DNA of 64,000 bases from Azadirachta indica (GCA_022749755.1 CM040450.1:12794913-12858912), one strand, 5' to 3'. Positions 11,279 to 25,600 are shown, counted from the first letter of the stretch. Notes: a model not told the origin generated them from the sequence alone. Program-made: numbers and translations.

Positions 11279-14200
11279 TTACCCCTGTGCACAAAAAATC
11301 ATCCAATAAACCAAACAATTCAGAAGAAAGAAGGCCAATCACCATAATCCTCAGAATATATCAACTCTTAAATACATACCTGCTGACTCATGAGAATTTC
11401 CACTGCTACATTAAGATCACCATCAGCAGCTGCTAGTGCAACCTCTACTTGTGTCTGAAACAAGCCCAGGGCATTAGCATTGGAATTCTCAGTCTTGATT
11501 TCATATATACACATAACAGCAAGAACAACAAACTCATCAAATGATTTCAGATATCTCACTTAGGATTGCGGTATTGTACTCTGGTTACACAGAAAGAGAC
11601 TAAAAATTCAAATGAAATGACGAAACAAATGCATGGTATAGGATGCACGATCTTTACCTCATCGAAACCCATTGATACAAGTTTTTGGATTTCTTCTTCA
11701 GATACAACTGAGTGCTGCATCCAGTGGAAAAGAAAACCAAAGAAATGTTTAGGAACTAAAGGAACCATGACGAGGGGAAAAGTAGAATCAAACTCCAAAA
11801 TTAGATATAGAGAACCTGATGGCCTGCAGGATCTCTGGCAGCTGCAACTGCATTATCCACAGCTGGCCGTCTGAAAACAATCACAGAAAAGAAATAAATG
11901 AAGTTTTGCACATAAGAAAAGCAAGATATCCATATTTGAGAGTGATTTTGTCTTCCGTGAATAATGTCCACAGAGATCTTTTTCCAGAATTTAATATTAT
12001 CTCTCACAAACATTGAGATTAGAAAAAGGAGAAAAAAAAAAAAAAGACAAGGAACGACTAAATCAGGTCATCATATGCTTGATAGACTTCTCGATTAAAA
12101 CCACAGCAATGCAAGCAAATTATCCCAAAATACGGGCCTTTTCATTTGGAAGAATATGAGAACACTAATAAACACTATTGAGCAATAGTAAGACCAATAA
12201 TCAATTTCCCATGATACCTTTCATCTGATAGCTGCTCTCTTGTATTAACTGCTGCAACATTGGATTGGCTGTGAGGGCTACTATTATCAAGAAGTCTAGC
12301 CTGTAGGTTTGAATCTGCATTCACAGGAGTTTGGCTGGAAGCAAGAGTCCTTCCTCTGCCAGGAAACCGGCTGTCTTGTGTTGGCTGCAAGTCATAAAGA
12401 GGAGATTGGTTAATTGATGTCTTGAGTAAAAACTTCACATAACAACGTTCAAAGAATACATGGATGGCAAAATAAATGGAGGAAAGTAAAATGAGCCAAG
12501 ATTACTCATCCCATAAATTATAAAGGGAAAAATAGAAGCAACAAAAAGAAAAGCAAAGGAAGCGCCCACACCACACATTTTAGTCCTTTGTATTCTACTC
12601 ATTTTTTATGCATAACAATTTCAATAACTACAAACTCCAGTGCACAATTAGTTCAAGAAATGTAACCAGAAGCCATTCAGTCCATGACACACAAGATAAG
12701 CAAAAAAAGAAGTAACAGAATGATTTTACATCAGAAGTGGCAAATGAAGTGTGGTAGAAATGGTAAATTTCTTGAACTGCACAGTAACATTGCTGAATGT
12801 TCAAATCATAATCTCCTCTCAACTAACCAATTTGCTGGGCTCAACATTGGGTAATAACAAGCATATTGAATATTGAATTACCATTACAACAATTTCTCTA
12901 AAGATACTGATTTAATACCTGGGAAGATGCTTCCCTCTGTGGCATCCATGAAGACAAGTTTCTCCAAATATTTCCAGAAACACTGTTCAATAAAATTTAT
13001 CAAGTTATATACTTTTCAGGGCACAAAGTAGACCAGTATACAGAGTTCAATGTTTACCTGGAACTTGTATTCTGGCCGGTATATGTTGGGATGTAGCCTG
13101 AAGGATTCCCACCAGTGCACAAGATAAACTTAGGCCGTCTTATGCAAGTGGACTGAAATTCACAATGGAAAAAATGAAACTTATTTATTAGTATGTACAG
13201 AGAAATGCTGAGTTAAGAAAAAAGAAAAGTCAGGGACACAAACATTCCATGCAAAGCATGTCACATTCATATGGTTATTGAGATATGTTGAAGCATGATT
13301 AAAGCAAAATTTTAAAGAAAGAACTGCTGAAGCATATTAGTTCAGAAGGCATAGACTAGAAATCAATAGGAAGCCTGTGCAATATTCCACAGATGAATAA
13401 CTAAAAGCACAACAACTTCTTAAAAGCAGGGTCCGAAAGAATGCAGATTCAGGTTGCACCACAAGATATGTTAACATAGAAGATACAACCCAAAATACAG
13501 ATAGACATAGTAAGATATTATGTAAAAATCCAAAGTCAGGATACAAGTCTTCACCGAGAGATCTTAATGGTCTATATGATGTCTATGTGCATGCATGTGA
13601 ATGTGTAGTGACCCTAGCCAGAAAACTCAGTGCTGTTAGGCTTTTAAGGGGTCATGAGGATCCCTAGGGGAGCAAGTGTTCTGTGACAAGAACTAAATCA
13701 AAATGGAAATGCTATTTGCATAACATGGTTTCTTAATTTTTTCTCAATTACCCAGCAGATTTGCATAGTAGCGGGAAATATTTACAACTCCACCTACTTG
13801 ACTAAAAAGCAAACAACTCAATTTATCCTGGGAAAAGTAAAAAGCCAAATATACAAAAGAAACCAATAAAGAAACGAAAATAAAATCTACCTATCATCAC
13901 AATCCAATACCAATGATTTACTTACAAGCCAAGAGGAAGACTCAATGGCAGAATAAAAGGAAGTTCCAGGTATAAGGAAGTTGAATAAGCCATATGTATC
14001 TGTAAATGTAGAGCCAGCAACATATATATTCAATGCCTTGAATTATATGGGAGAGCTGATAATAATCTGAGAAGTTCAAAAGAAAAGACAAAAACATACA
14101 TGCAAATCCAGACAAAATGCCACATAGGTGTCCGAGTAATGAGACATTAGGCATAAGAATCTGGAATAGTACCAGTAAGATTAATGGATACCTGAAACAT

Positions 14201-17200
14201 AACATTCCAATGTAGATGCCACCTCTTGAGAAGTTAAAAATTAATATGATAAAATTAAACATTCCATGAGCAAGCTATTGCATTTACCAATTAGCAGGCA
14301 CATTGAAGAGGCCAAACAGACTGCAGAACAAAGAAAGTTGCAACTCAGTTATAAACATTACGTTGTCTACAAGATAATAAGGTAGAACGATTCAAATATA
14401 TGCATGTGAGGTAGGACTCCGCACACACATGCAGAATGACATTTGTTTCTTCTAAGTAGACAGAAAAAGAAGAACTTAGGGAAAACCAACCTCCTAGATT
14501 GTGATCCACTCAATCTTGTCTCTATAACAATCAAAGAGAAAATGACTCCTGAGAAGCCTATCGCACACTCATCCATGAGATGCTCAAGCAAATGAAGAGG
14601 ATTGTGGCCCACCACCAATGCAATTAGAAGATGGAAAATAGCATTGCTTGTAGCCAACAAAATTATAATGTACAACATGCGGATAGATCCCATAATTCTC
14701 TCCAGTTCAGAACCCAAAGGAACAAAAGCCAACATGTTGAATAGAACATGTAGCAGTGAACCATGAAAAACAATGGAGCTATAAATCCTGTAAACTGAAA
14801 GATAAAAGAGTACGATTAACGCCATATGACAGGAATGAGTCACTCTCTGAAGAAAAATGACACAAACATATATATAGGTATATACATATATATTGAGATA
14901 TAACAAGCAAGAAAATATGTTCCTTTACCAGTAAAGAATGAATTCATACCAAAGCCAGTTCTAATAGATGATTAAGTCCAGATATTCAGTTTTTGGTGAT
15001 CTAAAAGATATCTGAAAGTTAAAAAAAAAACATGCAAGTAATCTGAAATTATAAGCTTCAAATGGGACAGCCAGATTAAAATCAGATATATAACTCAAAA
15101 TCAGGCAGGCTTAAAAACTAAAAGGGAAAATTTAGGTGCCCGCAATTCATGCAGAGACCCAGAGCAGGCTTTGCTTGGTCAGAGACTTACACTAAAACTT
15201 GTCAATTAGTGCACTTTTTATCTCCTTCATAATCATACATTTCCGAGAATTAGAAACTATAATTTAAAATATTTATGGGAATAAGAACAGTAAATACCAC
15301 ATTCAAGAATCCTACACCAAATCATTATTATCCCATTGAATCAAAAAGTTAAGCAGGCACGCCATAAAAAGATTCTCCCGTATCCAGAAAAGGCAGGGAA
15401 AAGATATGTCTACCAAATGTTATGATTTGTCAGAACAGAGAATTTAGAAACTAGTACATTGTTTTATGGACCCATGATAGCCTCATAGAAAACACAAAAA
15501 CTAGTATCATAGAAAGTATGCATAAGTATCTAGTCTATAGACTATTTACAAAAATTTATGCACAGTGTCTATTATTCTCAAAAGATCGGTGACCCATACA
15601 AATATTAATCAACAGGTAACTTCAGGTAATGTTTGATTTATAATTTAAAATCCAAACAATTCAGAGTTCCCAAAGAAATACTTAATCCAGGTTGGCATAA
15701 CCATATAGCCATCAGATTATGGCCGTAAATTAGTTGCAATTATTATAGCTCCCTCATAACGATCCTTAACCATTGAAGACCAACTTGAGCAATCATATAT
15801 TCGTGACATAAATGGTGCAAAAAGACAAAAGTCATAGTTGTTATGCTCAATAAATCTTCGTATTCAAAAATATCTGGGGGGCAATTCTGGATTTACTCGT
15901 AATATAAGGAATTGCACACATTTCTAGAGTAATCCCTAATGACTTGGAAATTTCTTAAATGGTTCCGTATGACAATCATAATGGTAACAAAATCCATCTC
16001 TTGTGAACATAGACCAACTTTCCACAATATGATGGTTAAAGCCCCATAGATAGATATTTATATATACATATTTATGATGAAAAATGTATCATTTAGTGAT
16101 AGCATAAATGTACCTTGAAATCGCCATATAACTGCAGATGGCAAGAAGCATATTTCATAAAAGGAATCATATCCAATCAAGAGGCAGATCAAGTAAATTG
16201 CCCCACAAACAATCACCACAGCAGAAGTAAAGAACGGAATATTTTCCCACCACTGGTTCACTCTGGTGGACAACCCTGCCTATACGCCAACAAAAAACAA
16301 ATTAAGATTCAGGAGAAACATCAATTACTTAAAGCTGAAAATTTACACTAAATTGATATTCTTGCAGGTGATTGCACTGACACCAAAACAACCCGCTTCA
16401 ACAGATGTGGCTAGAAATTGATTCTAATGGCACATCAGTTCACATTTTGTCCAATAAGGAAATGAGAAAAGTGCACAGCTAGACCAAAGAATAAGAAGTC
16501 ATAGCACTAAGTCAGCAAACACTGCATCAGATAAAGGATAAGAAGCAGCAATTCCTTCGCTGCTAAAAGCTCGTATCATTAAAAACTGTGAAAATTTTTA
16601 TAACCAACTTTAACATTCAAAATAGAAATATAAAATAGGCAACTACTCCTCACAGCAAATATGAACACAAAGAAAATTATTGAAAACATCACAGCCTTCA
16701 TTAAAACATTATATGACCAACGCTTTAGTAAACGCCAGCCTTCACTAACGGCATGAAGTTCATTTCTCCTCTTTATTCTTTCATAAACGCATTATATGAC
16801 CAACTCTTTAGTTACAACATCCACCCAATCCACCAACTAAAATTCATAAATTTTACACCTGTTGGAACTCCAACGAGAAAACACTAATTGATTGTTAAAA
16901 TAAATTTAAAAAAATGAAATAAGGAAATGAATGAAACAAAACTCATTTTCTTTCCAGAAGCAGAAAGCTCATGTCGTCAACTCAACCTAAGTCCAAAAAA
17001 CTGACATTAACATAACTAACTACAGATTTAAAAATAACGGCTGAGATTCAGAGACTTCCATTTCCTTACTTTCCGTGACATTTTCTTAGCATCCAAACAA
17101 GATTAAAAACAAAGCCAGGTTTCACTTCACAAAATCAAGAACAATTCATGATTATTCAAATTACAAAACCCTAACGGACTTCAGTGTTAGATCTGAGCTT

Positions 17201-17226
17201 ACCTCGGAAACAATGTTCGGTCTCAT
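11279..17226 (-). CDS. RBL15: Rhomboid-like protein with C-terminal UBA domain
   Basis: Thirteen exons: 17203-17226, 16114-16279, 14491-14794, 14288-14320, 14100-14191, 13926-13999, 13058-13152, 12919-12982, 12218-12384, 11816-11870, 11658-11714, 11380-11454 and 11279-11284. All keep phase, giving 403 residues, the length I recall for Arabidopsis RBL15 (At3g58460). It is a multi-pass membrane protein. Rhomboid landmarks are the HGSLLHVLFNM helix (residues 74-84), the catalytic Ser in GFSG (Ser145) and the catalytic His in LLGHLCGILSGF (His197), so both residues of the serine-histidine dyad are present and intramembrane protease activity is expected. The C-terminus after residue 358 (EEEIQKLVSMGFDE, then VEVALAAADGDLNVAVEIL) is a UBA ubiquitin-binding domain, suggesting a ubiquitin-linked membrane quality-control role. 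The last coding exon supplies only Gly plus stop. Its neighbour on the left edge of the TNL cluster is the methyltransferase gene, as I recall for Arabidopsis. Confidence 0.92.
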
Positions 17227-17298
17227 TTTTCACGTTAGACGCAGAAGCAAATTACCTACGACTTCATTTGAAAGTTAGTGTGGAACTAACGATTGTTT

Positions 17299-17308
<10 letters not shown>

Positions 17309-17337
<29 letters not shown>
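17309..17337. repeat. (TA)n microsatellite
   Basis: About 14 uninterrupted TA units at the left boundary of the 1.3 kb foldback. Confidence 0.95.
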
Positions 17338-17340
<3 letters not shown>

Positions 17341-18602
17341 TGGCATATATCCAATAGACAAATACACGATGTTTGGAAAAAAAAAAAAAACCTGCCGATG
17401 TTTGATAAATAAATAAATATTTTGACTTTTATTTTTGTTAATATTAACTTATTATTATTTAAATCTCTAATTTTTTATATAATAATAATATAATATATAT
17501 ATTTATTTAATTATACAATTTAATTTTTATTATAATAGTTTTTATAATATATATATTTTTTAACTATAATAATTTTTTTATATATTTAATTTTTTTATAA
17601 TATACTCAAAATTAAATGTATTTTTAATTTATTATTTTAATAAAAAATTTAGAAAAAATATTATTAAAAAAATTTAAATAATGAGTTAAATTAAATTCAT
17701 ATTAAAATATTTATAATATTTTTTACAATAAATTTGATATTTAATTATTAAAAAATTTAAAAGATATTTTAATATTTTATTTTTTTAATTAATATATTTA
17801 TTTAAAAGATTATATTAAATTTATTATATTTTTTGAGAAACGTTATGAAAATATAAATAAAAGTAAAAAAAATTAGTATTGTTTATTAATAGAATTAATA
17901 ATTAAGTATATTTTATATTCTTATTAACCAATATAATTTAATTTTAATTAAAAATAGAGAAAAAAATTTTATTATTTTTATTTATAATATATAAAACATG
18001 TATTTATTGTTTATGTTTTTTATTTATATTTTTATTTATTTTTAAAAAAAATATAATGATGTAATATAATTTTTAAATAAATATATTGCATGTAAAAATA
18101 AAACGTTAAAAAATATTTCAATTAAATTTTTTTAATAATTAAATATTAAATTATTATTATCAAAATAAAGAAGAAAGTTAAAAAAATTTTAGAATATGAG
18201 TGTGACTTAATTCATTATTTAAATTTTTTTAATAATTATATATTTTTTTTTAAATTTTTTATTAAAATAAAAAATAAAAAATTTTATTTAGTCTTAAATA
18301 CATTGTGAAAAGAATATTAAATAAAAATTAAATTATTATAGTTAAAAAAAATATATTATAAAAAATATTAAAATAGAAATTAAAGTGTTATGATTAAATA
18401 AAATATTATCATATTATTATTATATAAAATTAGAAATACAAATGATCATAAATTAAATGATCATAAATTAAATGATCAAGTAAAAAAATAAAAGTCGAGT
18501 ATTTACTTATTTATCTAAATATTACGAGGTATTTATCTTTTCTCAAAAGTTAGAATAATATTTACCTAGCAAAAACATCATGGGTATATGTCATTATCCT
18601 TT

Positions 18603-18638
<36 letters not shown>
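18603..18638. repeat. (TA)n(CA)n compound microsatellite
   Basis: About nine TA units followed directly by about nine CA units, at the right boundary of the foldback. Confidence 0.95.
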
Positions 18639-18640
18639 TA

Positions 18641-19694
18641 GCATCATGGAGGAAGCTTCAGAATCTCGAGATTTTGAAAATCTAGTTCCGATTCGAATCT
18701 ACGTAATTCTTAAGTTAACTTCAGAATCAGGTCGGATAATACGATTTTAACCGGATCGAAATTTTGTTTCTTTATCTTGCGCTTCTTCGAAGATTAAAAT
18801 ATTTTTTAGCCCGAGTTACTGATTATATACAAAATATTGAAATTAATGTTACGTATAAAATAAATAATTTCGAAACATTATTTTTCAAGATTAAGTATTT
18901 GTAATCAATAATGTTGTAATGGTTTGAATTAAATCTAATTAAGGTTAAAGTATTAATTATTGACAAATGAAAGAGGGCAAAACTATCGATGCAAAAGATG
19001 TAATGAGCGATTTGATAAGGTGTGACATTTATTACTAAAAAAATAATTATTTTGAAATGAAATTATGAAAGAAAAAATTACAGTAGTGTACGAACGTTAT
19101 AGAGGAAATCTCAAATGAATGACTAACTATACAATATTTGGAATTAGAATTAAAGTGCTTCGGCTTATATAGGTTAGACGTTCTTTATATGCTAAAAATC
19201 TTTCTTCAAGGAAAAACAAAAATTGGTAAAAATGGAAAAACTTACCATTACATCATATGAGAAAGCACAATTTCGCATCAGGGTAATTTACAAGTTCAAA
19301 ATTGTCTTAAAGTGGGGAAAATAAATAATAAAGGAAAAGAAAATGACACAAGGCCAAAGTGAAAGAAACGTATGCTTCTTGCAGTTTTCTTTCATAATAA
19401 GAATGGGAAAAGCACATTAATGCAGGCCAGAGTCATCCTTTTCCATGGTTGCATATTCCAAGTGACAGGCTCCCTCCATCTTCATCGCAGTTGAAACAAG
19501 CTCATCATAAAATCTGTGGTTCATTAATTAAAAAATGTTATGGATCCAAAGGGTCCCAGCAGGTATTCATTCAAGGAAGTATTACTGTTCAAGGAATTCC
19601 TGGAAAGATTATAAGTATTATGAATATAGAAATTACTGCAATGTTCGAAGCATTGGGTACCTTTAGGCCTGTTGTAGAGACAATAAAAATGCAA
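18641..19694. other. Intergenic DNA downstream of the methyltransferase gene
   Basis: No gene was recognised. A plus-strand open frame at 19449-19721 overlaps the antisense of the methyltransferase 3' end and has no domain. The right part probably contains the methyltransferase 3' UTR. Confidence 0.5.
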
Positions 19695-21362
19695 CTAATT
19701 CTCTTGCTCCCACCCTCCTAATCTCGTTCCAGGGTCATAGTTTGTGAACAAGCGAAACTCATTTCCAAGTTTGCCAGAGTGCTGAGGTCTAAAACCACAT
19801 GGACGCAAGCCTAAGAGCTCGGCAGCCCTCTCCTTCTGCACCTCACCTGTGAATACCATAACATAACCCATCACATTCACTATAAATGGCTACACAGATA
19901 GATAAAAGATCACTATCAGGACAAAGTTACTAGTTCTACAGTCAATCTTATAAATAAATGTCATTAATGATGATGTTTGAATTGCCAATTATTCTTTCTA
20001 GCTACCATTTTAGGTTCCATTTGATATTATTGTGTTGTGACTTTAAAATCATGGCTGTTTCATATCCATTAGTCACTAAGAATAAGATTGTGAGTAGGTA
20101 ATCTAACAAGCCATTTAGCCTAAAGCACATCAAAAGCACAACAATCCCAAACCAACCATTAGACTTGTAAAAACTAAAAGGATCACTAGATTCTAAATCA
20201 AGCTAAAAAAAAACATATAACGTGCAGTGAAGTTTACAAGAACAGATGAAGAATCAATGTCTACCTGTAAGTAGAAGCAATTTCGAATCTCCTGGTTTGG
20301 CCAGAAAAGTAACTGTTTGAGTGACCTTCTCCAAGCACTCCTTGCTCTGCCACCATGGACATCAGTACAAACAGCTCACCATTTTGTAATCACATTTGAA
20401 ACATTCTGTGCAAATCTAAACAACATGAAAAGCAATAGCACAAAAATCCCGCAGCACGAGCACTGAGTTCAAAGCCAGGGGCAGCATTGGTAGTCAATAT
20501 ACCCAAGAGATTTACTATCTCTTGTATATGGCCTCAAGGGGATTTGAACTTCTAACCTTACAACACATTCCAATTGATAAAATAAGATAGATAAGTGCGT
20601 AATTACTAAGGGCATGTAATTAGGTGTTTTCAATTGCAATGGTACTTTTAATTTGATATTTTAAAGTAACTTTTCCTTAAAAAAAAAAAAAAGAAAACAA
20701 TGTTGCCAAATATGCGGAAAAAAAACCGCAAAGGCAAGATTTTAGTTAGGTATAATGTAATAGTTGCAATAACAGGTAACAGACACTGTAACAAAATTAT
20801 TACCAGGTAAGGTGGATCCGCGACTACAACATCGAAACCATGCCTCAGCTCCAATGGCAGATCTTCCGGCTTATTATAATCATAAAATAAGAAATCGCTT
20901 CCATGTTGCTCAAAACGCATGTCGTATTCTAGTATCTTCACCGATACATCAGGACCAATTTTCTGTAAATTTAAATTAAAAATAAAAAATCATACATAAT
21001 TTCAAAATAAGTAAATAAATAATTAATAAAATAATTACCTTCAGGTAGGCGTAGAGGGTGGGGCAAGCAATACAAGCAACGCGAGCATCGGAGTCACGGC
21101 AGAGAGAAACAACTTCTTCGGCGACAGTCTCCGCAGTCATGGCGTCGTACCAGAACTGGCTGAGCCTCCAGTCTTCCGATACCAAAGCTACGGTACGTGA
21201 TTCTGAATCGTTTTCTGTAGTTTGGTTTTGTTCTGCAAGGAATTCTTGTAGGGCAGCCAAAGCTTGAGAGCTGAGCATTGGTCGGTCATCTTCTTCGTCG
21301 AGCACAACGTCGTCGTTTTTGCCGTCGTTGTTACCGTTGTCGTCTAGCTTCGGCTCCTCCAT
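19695..21362 (-). CDS. EEF1A lysine methyltransferase 1-like (N6AMT2/EFM5 family)
   Basis: Four exons: 21039-21362, 20804-20962, 20265-20346 and 19695-19846, giving 238 residues. The acidic N-terminus is followed by RPMLSSQALAALQEFLAEQ, the conserved SEDWRLSQFWYDAMTAETVA segment, and the SAM-methyltransferase motif IV DPPY (residues 157-160, context VVVADPPYL). The C-terminal exon carries CGFRPQHSGKL and NEFRLFTNYD, typical of the family. Members were once annotated as N6-adenine DNA methyltransferases because of DPPY. Human N6AMT2 and yeast Efm5 methylate a lysine on translation elongation factor 1A, so a cytosolic protein-methylation role is inferred. The gene is intact. A broken partial copy lies at 39796-40894. 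Next to RBL15, this reproduces the Arabidopsis order At3g58460-At3g58470 as I recall it. Confidence 0.9.
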
Positions 21363-22635
21363 TTTTGTTTACTGTTGCTCCTTTAGTTGGGGGAGCGTAA
21401 ACTGAATGGGTTTAGTTGAGGGGAAAGAAAATACATGTGTGTTTCGAAACCCGGTTTAGTTAATCCAGAAAACGGATAACCTCAGGGTTTGGTTGGACCA
21501 GCCCGGTTTAAAAACTCGTACCATGAAAATATTATTTAAAAAAAGTATTACACAATAATCCCAATAAAATTTTTAATAATATTTATTAGAAAGTGATTAT
21601 TATTGTCATAAATTATATTTATAATTAATTAATTTTAAATTACGTATATATTTTTTATAATTTTATTAGATAAACGTATAAAAAAATATAATCTGTTCAT
21701 CTCACTTAATATTTTTTAATTATTTTATTATAAATTATAAAAATTTTAATATTTTTATTATAATTTTTAGCTATTTAAATTGAATCGACACTTATCTAAT
21801 GAGTTTTAATTTAATTTCTACGTTTGCTTAATTTTAAGACTTTAGCTATTTTATATTTTACACCATGCACAGCAATTAAAAATTACTAAATTTAAAAACA
21901 CTTAGGATATATTATTTTATATTTTCTTAAAACATTTTACACAAAAATAATGTTTCTATAAAAAAAAATTCGGGCAGGATATTACCCATTTAATGGTGAA
22001 ATAATGCAATAAATTATTTTAAAAACCGTAAAAATTTAGCATCTACATAATGACAACTACATTATTTTGAAGAGAAATTTCAAATATATATAAATACCGA
22101 ACTCTTGGTCAACTGTTCTCCATCAAATGATTTTTCTGTATCTTTTATTTACTCTTTGAATTTAATTCCTATTTTTTGCAGAACAGAACATAAATATATT
22201 TTCTTAATAAAATGTGCAAGAGACTCTCTGAACAAGAAATCCTCGTACTCCAGCAAAAGAAAAGAGGATGATGATGATTGCTCCTTTTACACATTTCATG
22301 AACAGCAAACATTGTCTTCTAAAAATCAAAGCATGAAGAAGTTCACGTCTTCAGAAGTCTGCAGAAACTAAAATGGAATTTATCAAGAAAGATGATTGCA
22401 AGCCGAAGCATATTACCAGTGATTACAGACTTGGAATTCACTTGTAATTCTTTGCTTTTGATCCAAATTAACTGAACATTTTCTGTTAAACCTGGAAAAA
22501 GGGAAATGGTTAAATTCTACCCGATTTACTGGAAATGAAATAGGTGATATATGCAAAGAACACGAAGGGTGAAAGATTGTCTACTTACATATATATGTAT
22601 GTATACGTTCAGGGAACAGAAGCAGTATTTGCTAT
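21363..22635. other. Intergenic DNA between methyltransferase and TNL1
   Basis: AT-rich, no gene recognised. It is related to 40895-42587, the corresponding spacer of the second copy: both contain the block around TTTTTCTGTATCTTTT (near 22130) / TTTTTCTATATCTTTT (near 41940), followed by AAGAAATCCT and the TNL 3' flank TTCACTTGTAATTCTTTGC. The short open frame 22105-22371 is not considered a gene. Confidence 0.55.
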
Positions 22636-25600
22636 TCATTCAAGTTCTTTATATCGTTTAGGCTGCGGTTCCTCATCACTGGCTTCTGCTCCAGCACATT
22701 CGCTAGGGCTTCTTTTTGACCCTGTGGCTACGTCAAAAATGTAATCAGATTCATTTACATTCCAAACTTTCGATCTCCTCCATTCCTTGATTGTTTGGTT
22801 GAACTCTTCAACTTCATCAACATAGACTGGATGGACACCACAGGCCTTCACCTCCATTAATCCTGGACCCGAAAAGAGATGGGCCCCAAATGATAATTTG
22901 ACGTGATTAGCTTCAAAGTTCCAACTAGATTCATACAACCGTTCGCAAGACATGTAAAGCATGCAAAGATGGCTTGACAGAGCCCGACCCAATTCCTCAT
23001 TAAATTCAACAATAGGATCGCAGGCAGTAAATATTTTATCCACTTCCACTCTACAGTAAAGTAGATATGCGGGATTATTCCAACTGTCTCTAACAGTTGT
23101 TTCTAGATGTTTATGGACATGAAAGACACAGCAAACGGCATATCCCACCAATTTATTCCTATTATAATAAGAATTTGCAGGCTTTATTATTGTTATTGAA
23201 GAAGCTTTGTTCTTGTATCTGAACCACTCTGGTATTTTACTTGCAGGAACAACAAAGCGGAATTGAATTGCTTTATTTGGCTCTGCCTGCACCCAAAAAT
23301 AAAAAGCACCGTGAGAGCTTTAACATATTTTGTATAATTTTTAGTAGCATGAGAAACTGACCTCAAAGAAGCATTTTAACATTGAAAACAGCAAATCATT
23401 GTTGCTGACCAGTTTCAAGCATTTCATAGCACAAACATCAAACCGTTCAGACTTGCATGATTTGAGTGCTTCTAATACTCTTTCCAGCGAAGCACAACCA
23501 TCTACTTTAATGGACCATATATCAGGTGGAAGTTCCGGTAGAGCTTCAAGCCTGTTGCAATCCTCCAACTCGAGAAATTGGAGCTTAGAAAGACGATTAA
23601 TAGTCCCAGGTAATGAAACAAAATTGTTCTTACTTAGAACTAACTCCTCTAATGAGAATAAGTTGCAAATATCAATGGGGATCTCTCCTTCCCCTATATT
23701 ACAATCACTGAAATCAAGTTTTTTTAAAAAGGGCAAACCTAACAAAGATGGCAACACCGGAGCCATAAGATTTGAACTTCTCCTTGGTATGAAATTGATG
23801 GGGAAGTGGAAAAACCATGATGTTGATTCTTGTGGTCTTCTACATCCACGAACAGACAGTGCTTTAAGATTCTTTGGAAGAAAAGTGGAAGACCCCATTT
23901 GTCTTACAGCAGTTCCACTTATATCAAGCTCTTCTAAGCTTTCTACTTCTCTCAAGTTTTCTGGCACACTTTCAAGTTTAAAGCAACCAGATAGATTCAG
24001 AGTTTTTAAGCAGCTTAAACCATTGATTATAGCACTTGGAAGACTTTCAAGATTCTTACAGTCTTTCAAATTCAACAAAACAACGCCTGATAACAGTCCA
24101 ATAGATAACGGCAATTCTTTAATAGCAGTTCCATCCAACAGAAGCTGTGACAAGCATTCCATAGTTCCAACAATTTCTGGAAACTTTCTTAGCTTCGAGC
24201 AACCAGAAAGTACAAGTTCTCTAAGAGATTCCATTGAAATCTTGCTTGGAAGAGTTGTAAGACTTGTACAATCTTTCAAATTCAATAAAATAACCTTCTT
24301 ATGAAACAGCAAAGATGAGTGAATTTCGCACAATCTTATACATCCTTCCAAATCCAGTTCCTCTAAATTTGGGATTTCTGTGAAGTCTGGTGTTCGGATT
24401 AAGTTTTGGCAATGGCTAAATCTGATGAACTTCAAATTGTTTAAAGGCTGTTGCAAATATAAAGAGGCAAAAGAAAAAGCTTAATTATATAAAATTGTCA
24501 ACGTTTCTCTTAAAAGAATAATATAAACAATTGACAGATGAATCTTACCCGGATTATCTTGAACATTTGTTTCATGTTGCTATAACACATGCTAAGTTCA
24601 ACAATTTTTTCCAATAGCAAATTTGATGGTAAGGATTCTAAAGGGTATCCACGCCATTCAAGTAATCGTAACTCGTTAGAAAGATATTCAAGGCCATATG
24701 GAAGTTTAACATTACTGATTTTCAGTAGCCTTAGATTGATCATCTTCGAAAAGGCATGAGCATGTGCACTCGAAAGCTCCTTCACTATCTGATAGTCAAG
24801 TATTATGCCTTCAACTACTTCAGTTCCCTGAAATCACAAGCAAAGGATAAATGCAGAAACATATATAAATAATTAATGTATTAAAACAACTACTCATGAA
24901 TTAAAAATACTTATTTTCCACTTAGATAATACTGACCGTGTTTTCTGACAACACATGACATACATCTGCTTTCTCCCACAATCTGCTACGTTTACCAGGC
25001 TTCTTAGATTCTCTCTTTACAATTTGTTGGCCCAAATCTTGTAACAAATCATGCATCCACACTCCATTATCATCTAAAACAAATATTAGAGATTTCTCAA
25101 TGAGAACTTGCATTCCAATCACTGGGTCAAAATCACAGCCCTCTAAAACTTTTGTCACATAATTTTTATCTCTCCCTTTAAAGAAACATGCGATATCAAG
25201 AAAAATTAGCTTCTCGGTATCTTGTAACCCATCAAAACTTATTTGAAGTATCTTCATTATTTGATTCATCGATTCTTTTTTTAGTCTTTGTAGTGCACTT
25301 TCCCATTCTTCTATAGTTCTTCCATACAAAAATGAACCTAAAACTTTAAGAGCTAATGGAAGGCCAGCTGCATATTTTAAAAAATGTTTCAACAATTGCT
25401 CATACTCTTTTATAGGGTGACGAGCTTTAAAGGCATTCACACAAAAGAGTTGACGAGCTTCATCATCATTAAGTTTATCAACTTTATAAACTTCATCCAC
25501 TCCATGAGTCATCAACAAGTGCTTATCTCTCGATGTTATTATAATCCTGCTACCTGAACCAAACCAATCACGTTTGTCAGCTAAACTTTCTAATTGCTCC

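Larger units (their letters stand above)
17290..18640. mobile_element. Large AT-rich foldback element (about 1.3 kb)
   Basis: The stretch is almost pure A+T and is an extended imperfect inverted repeat. From the left, CACGATGTTT, GACTTTTATTTTT, CTAATTTTTTATATAATAAT, TTTTTAACTATAATAAT, AAAAAAATTTAAATAATGA and TTTAATATTTAATTATTAAA-like blocks occur in the same order in the reverse complement of the right half. Arms are each roughly 550 bp around a centre near 17965. TA microsatellites flank both ends (17309-17337 and 18603-18621). No open frame of note. It reads as a non-autonomous foldback transposon lying upstream of the rhomboid gene, close to its start codon at 17226. Confidence 0.65.

Noticed and set aside
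19449..19721. Plus-strand open frame downstream of the methyltransferase
   Set aside because: Overlaps the antisense of the methyltransferase 3' end and has no recognisable feature.
23399..24304. Long plus-strand open frames opposite the LRR exons (also 31376-32125 and 43234-44226)
   Set aside because: They are antisense shadows of the repetitive LRR coding sequence and recur in all three TNLs for that reason.
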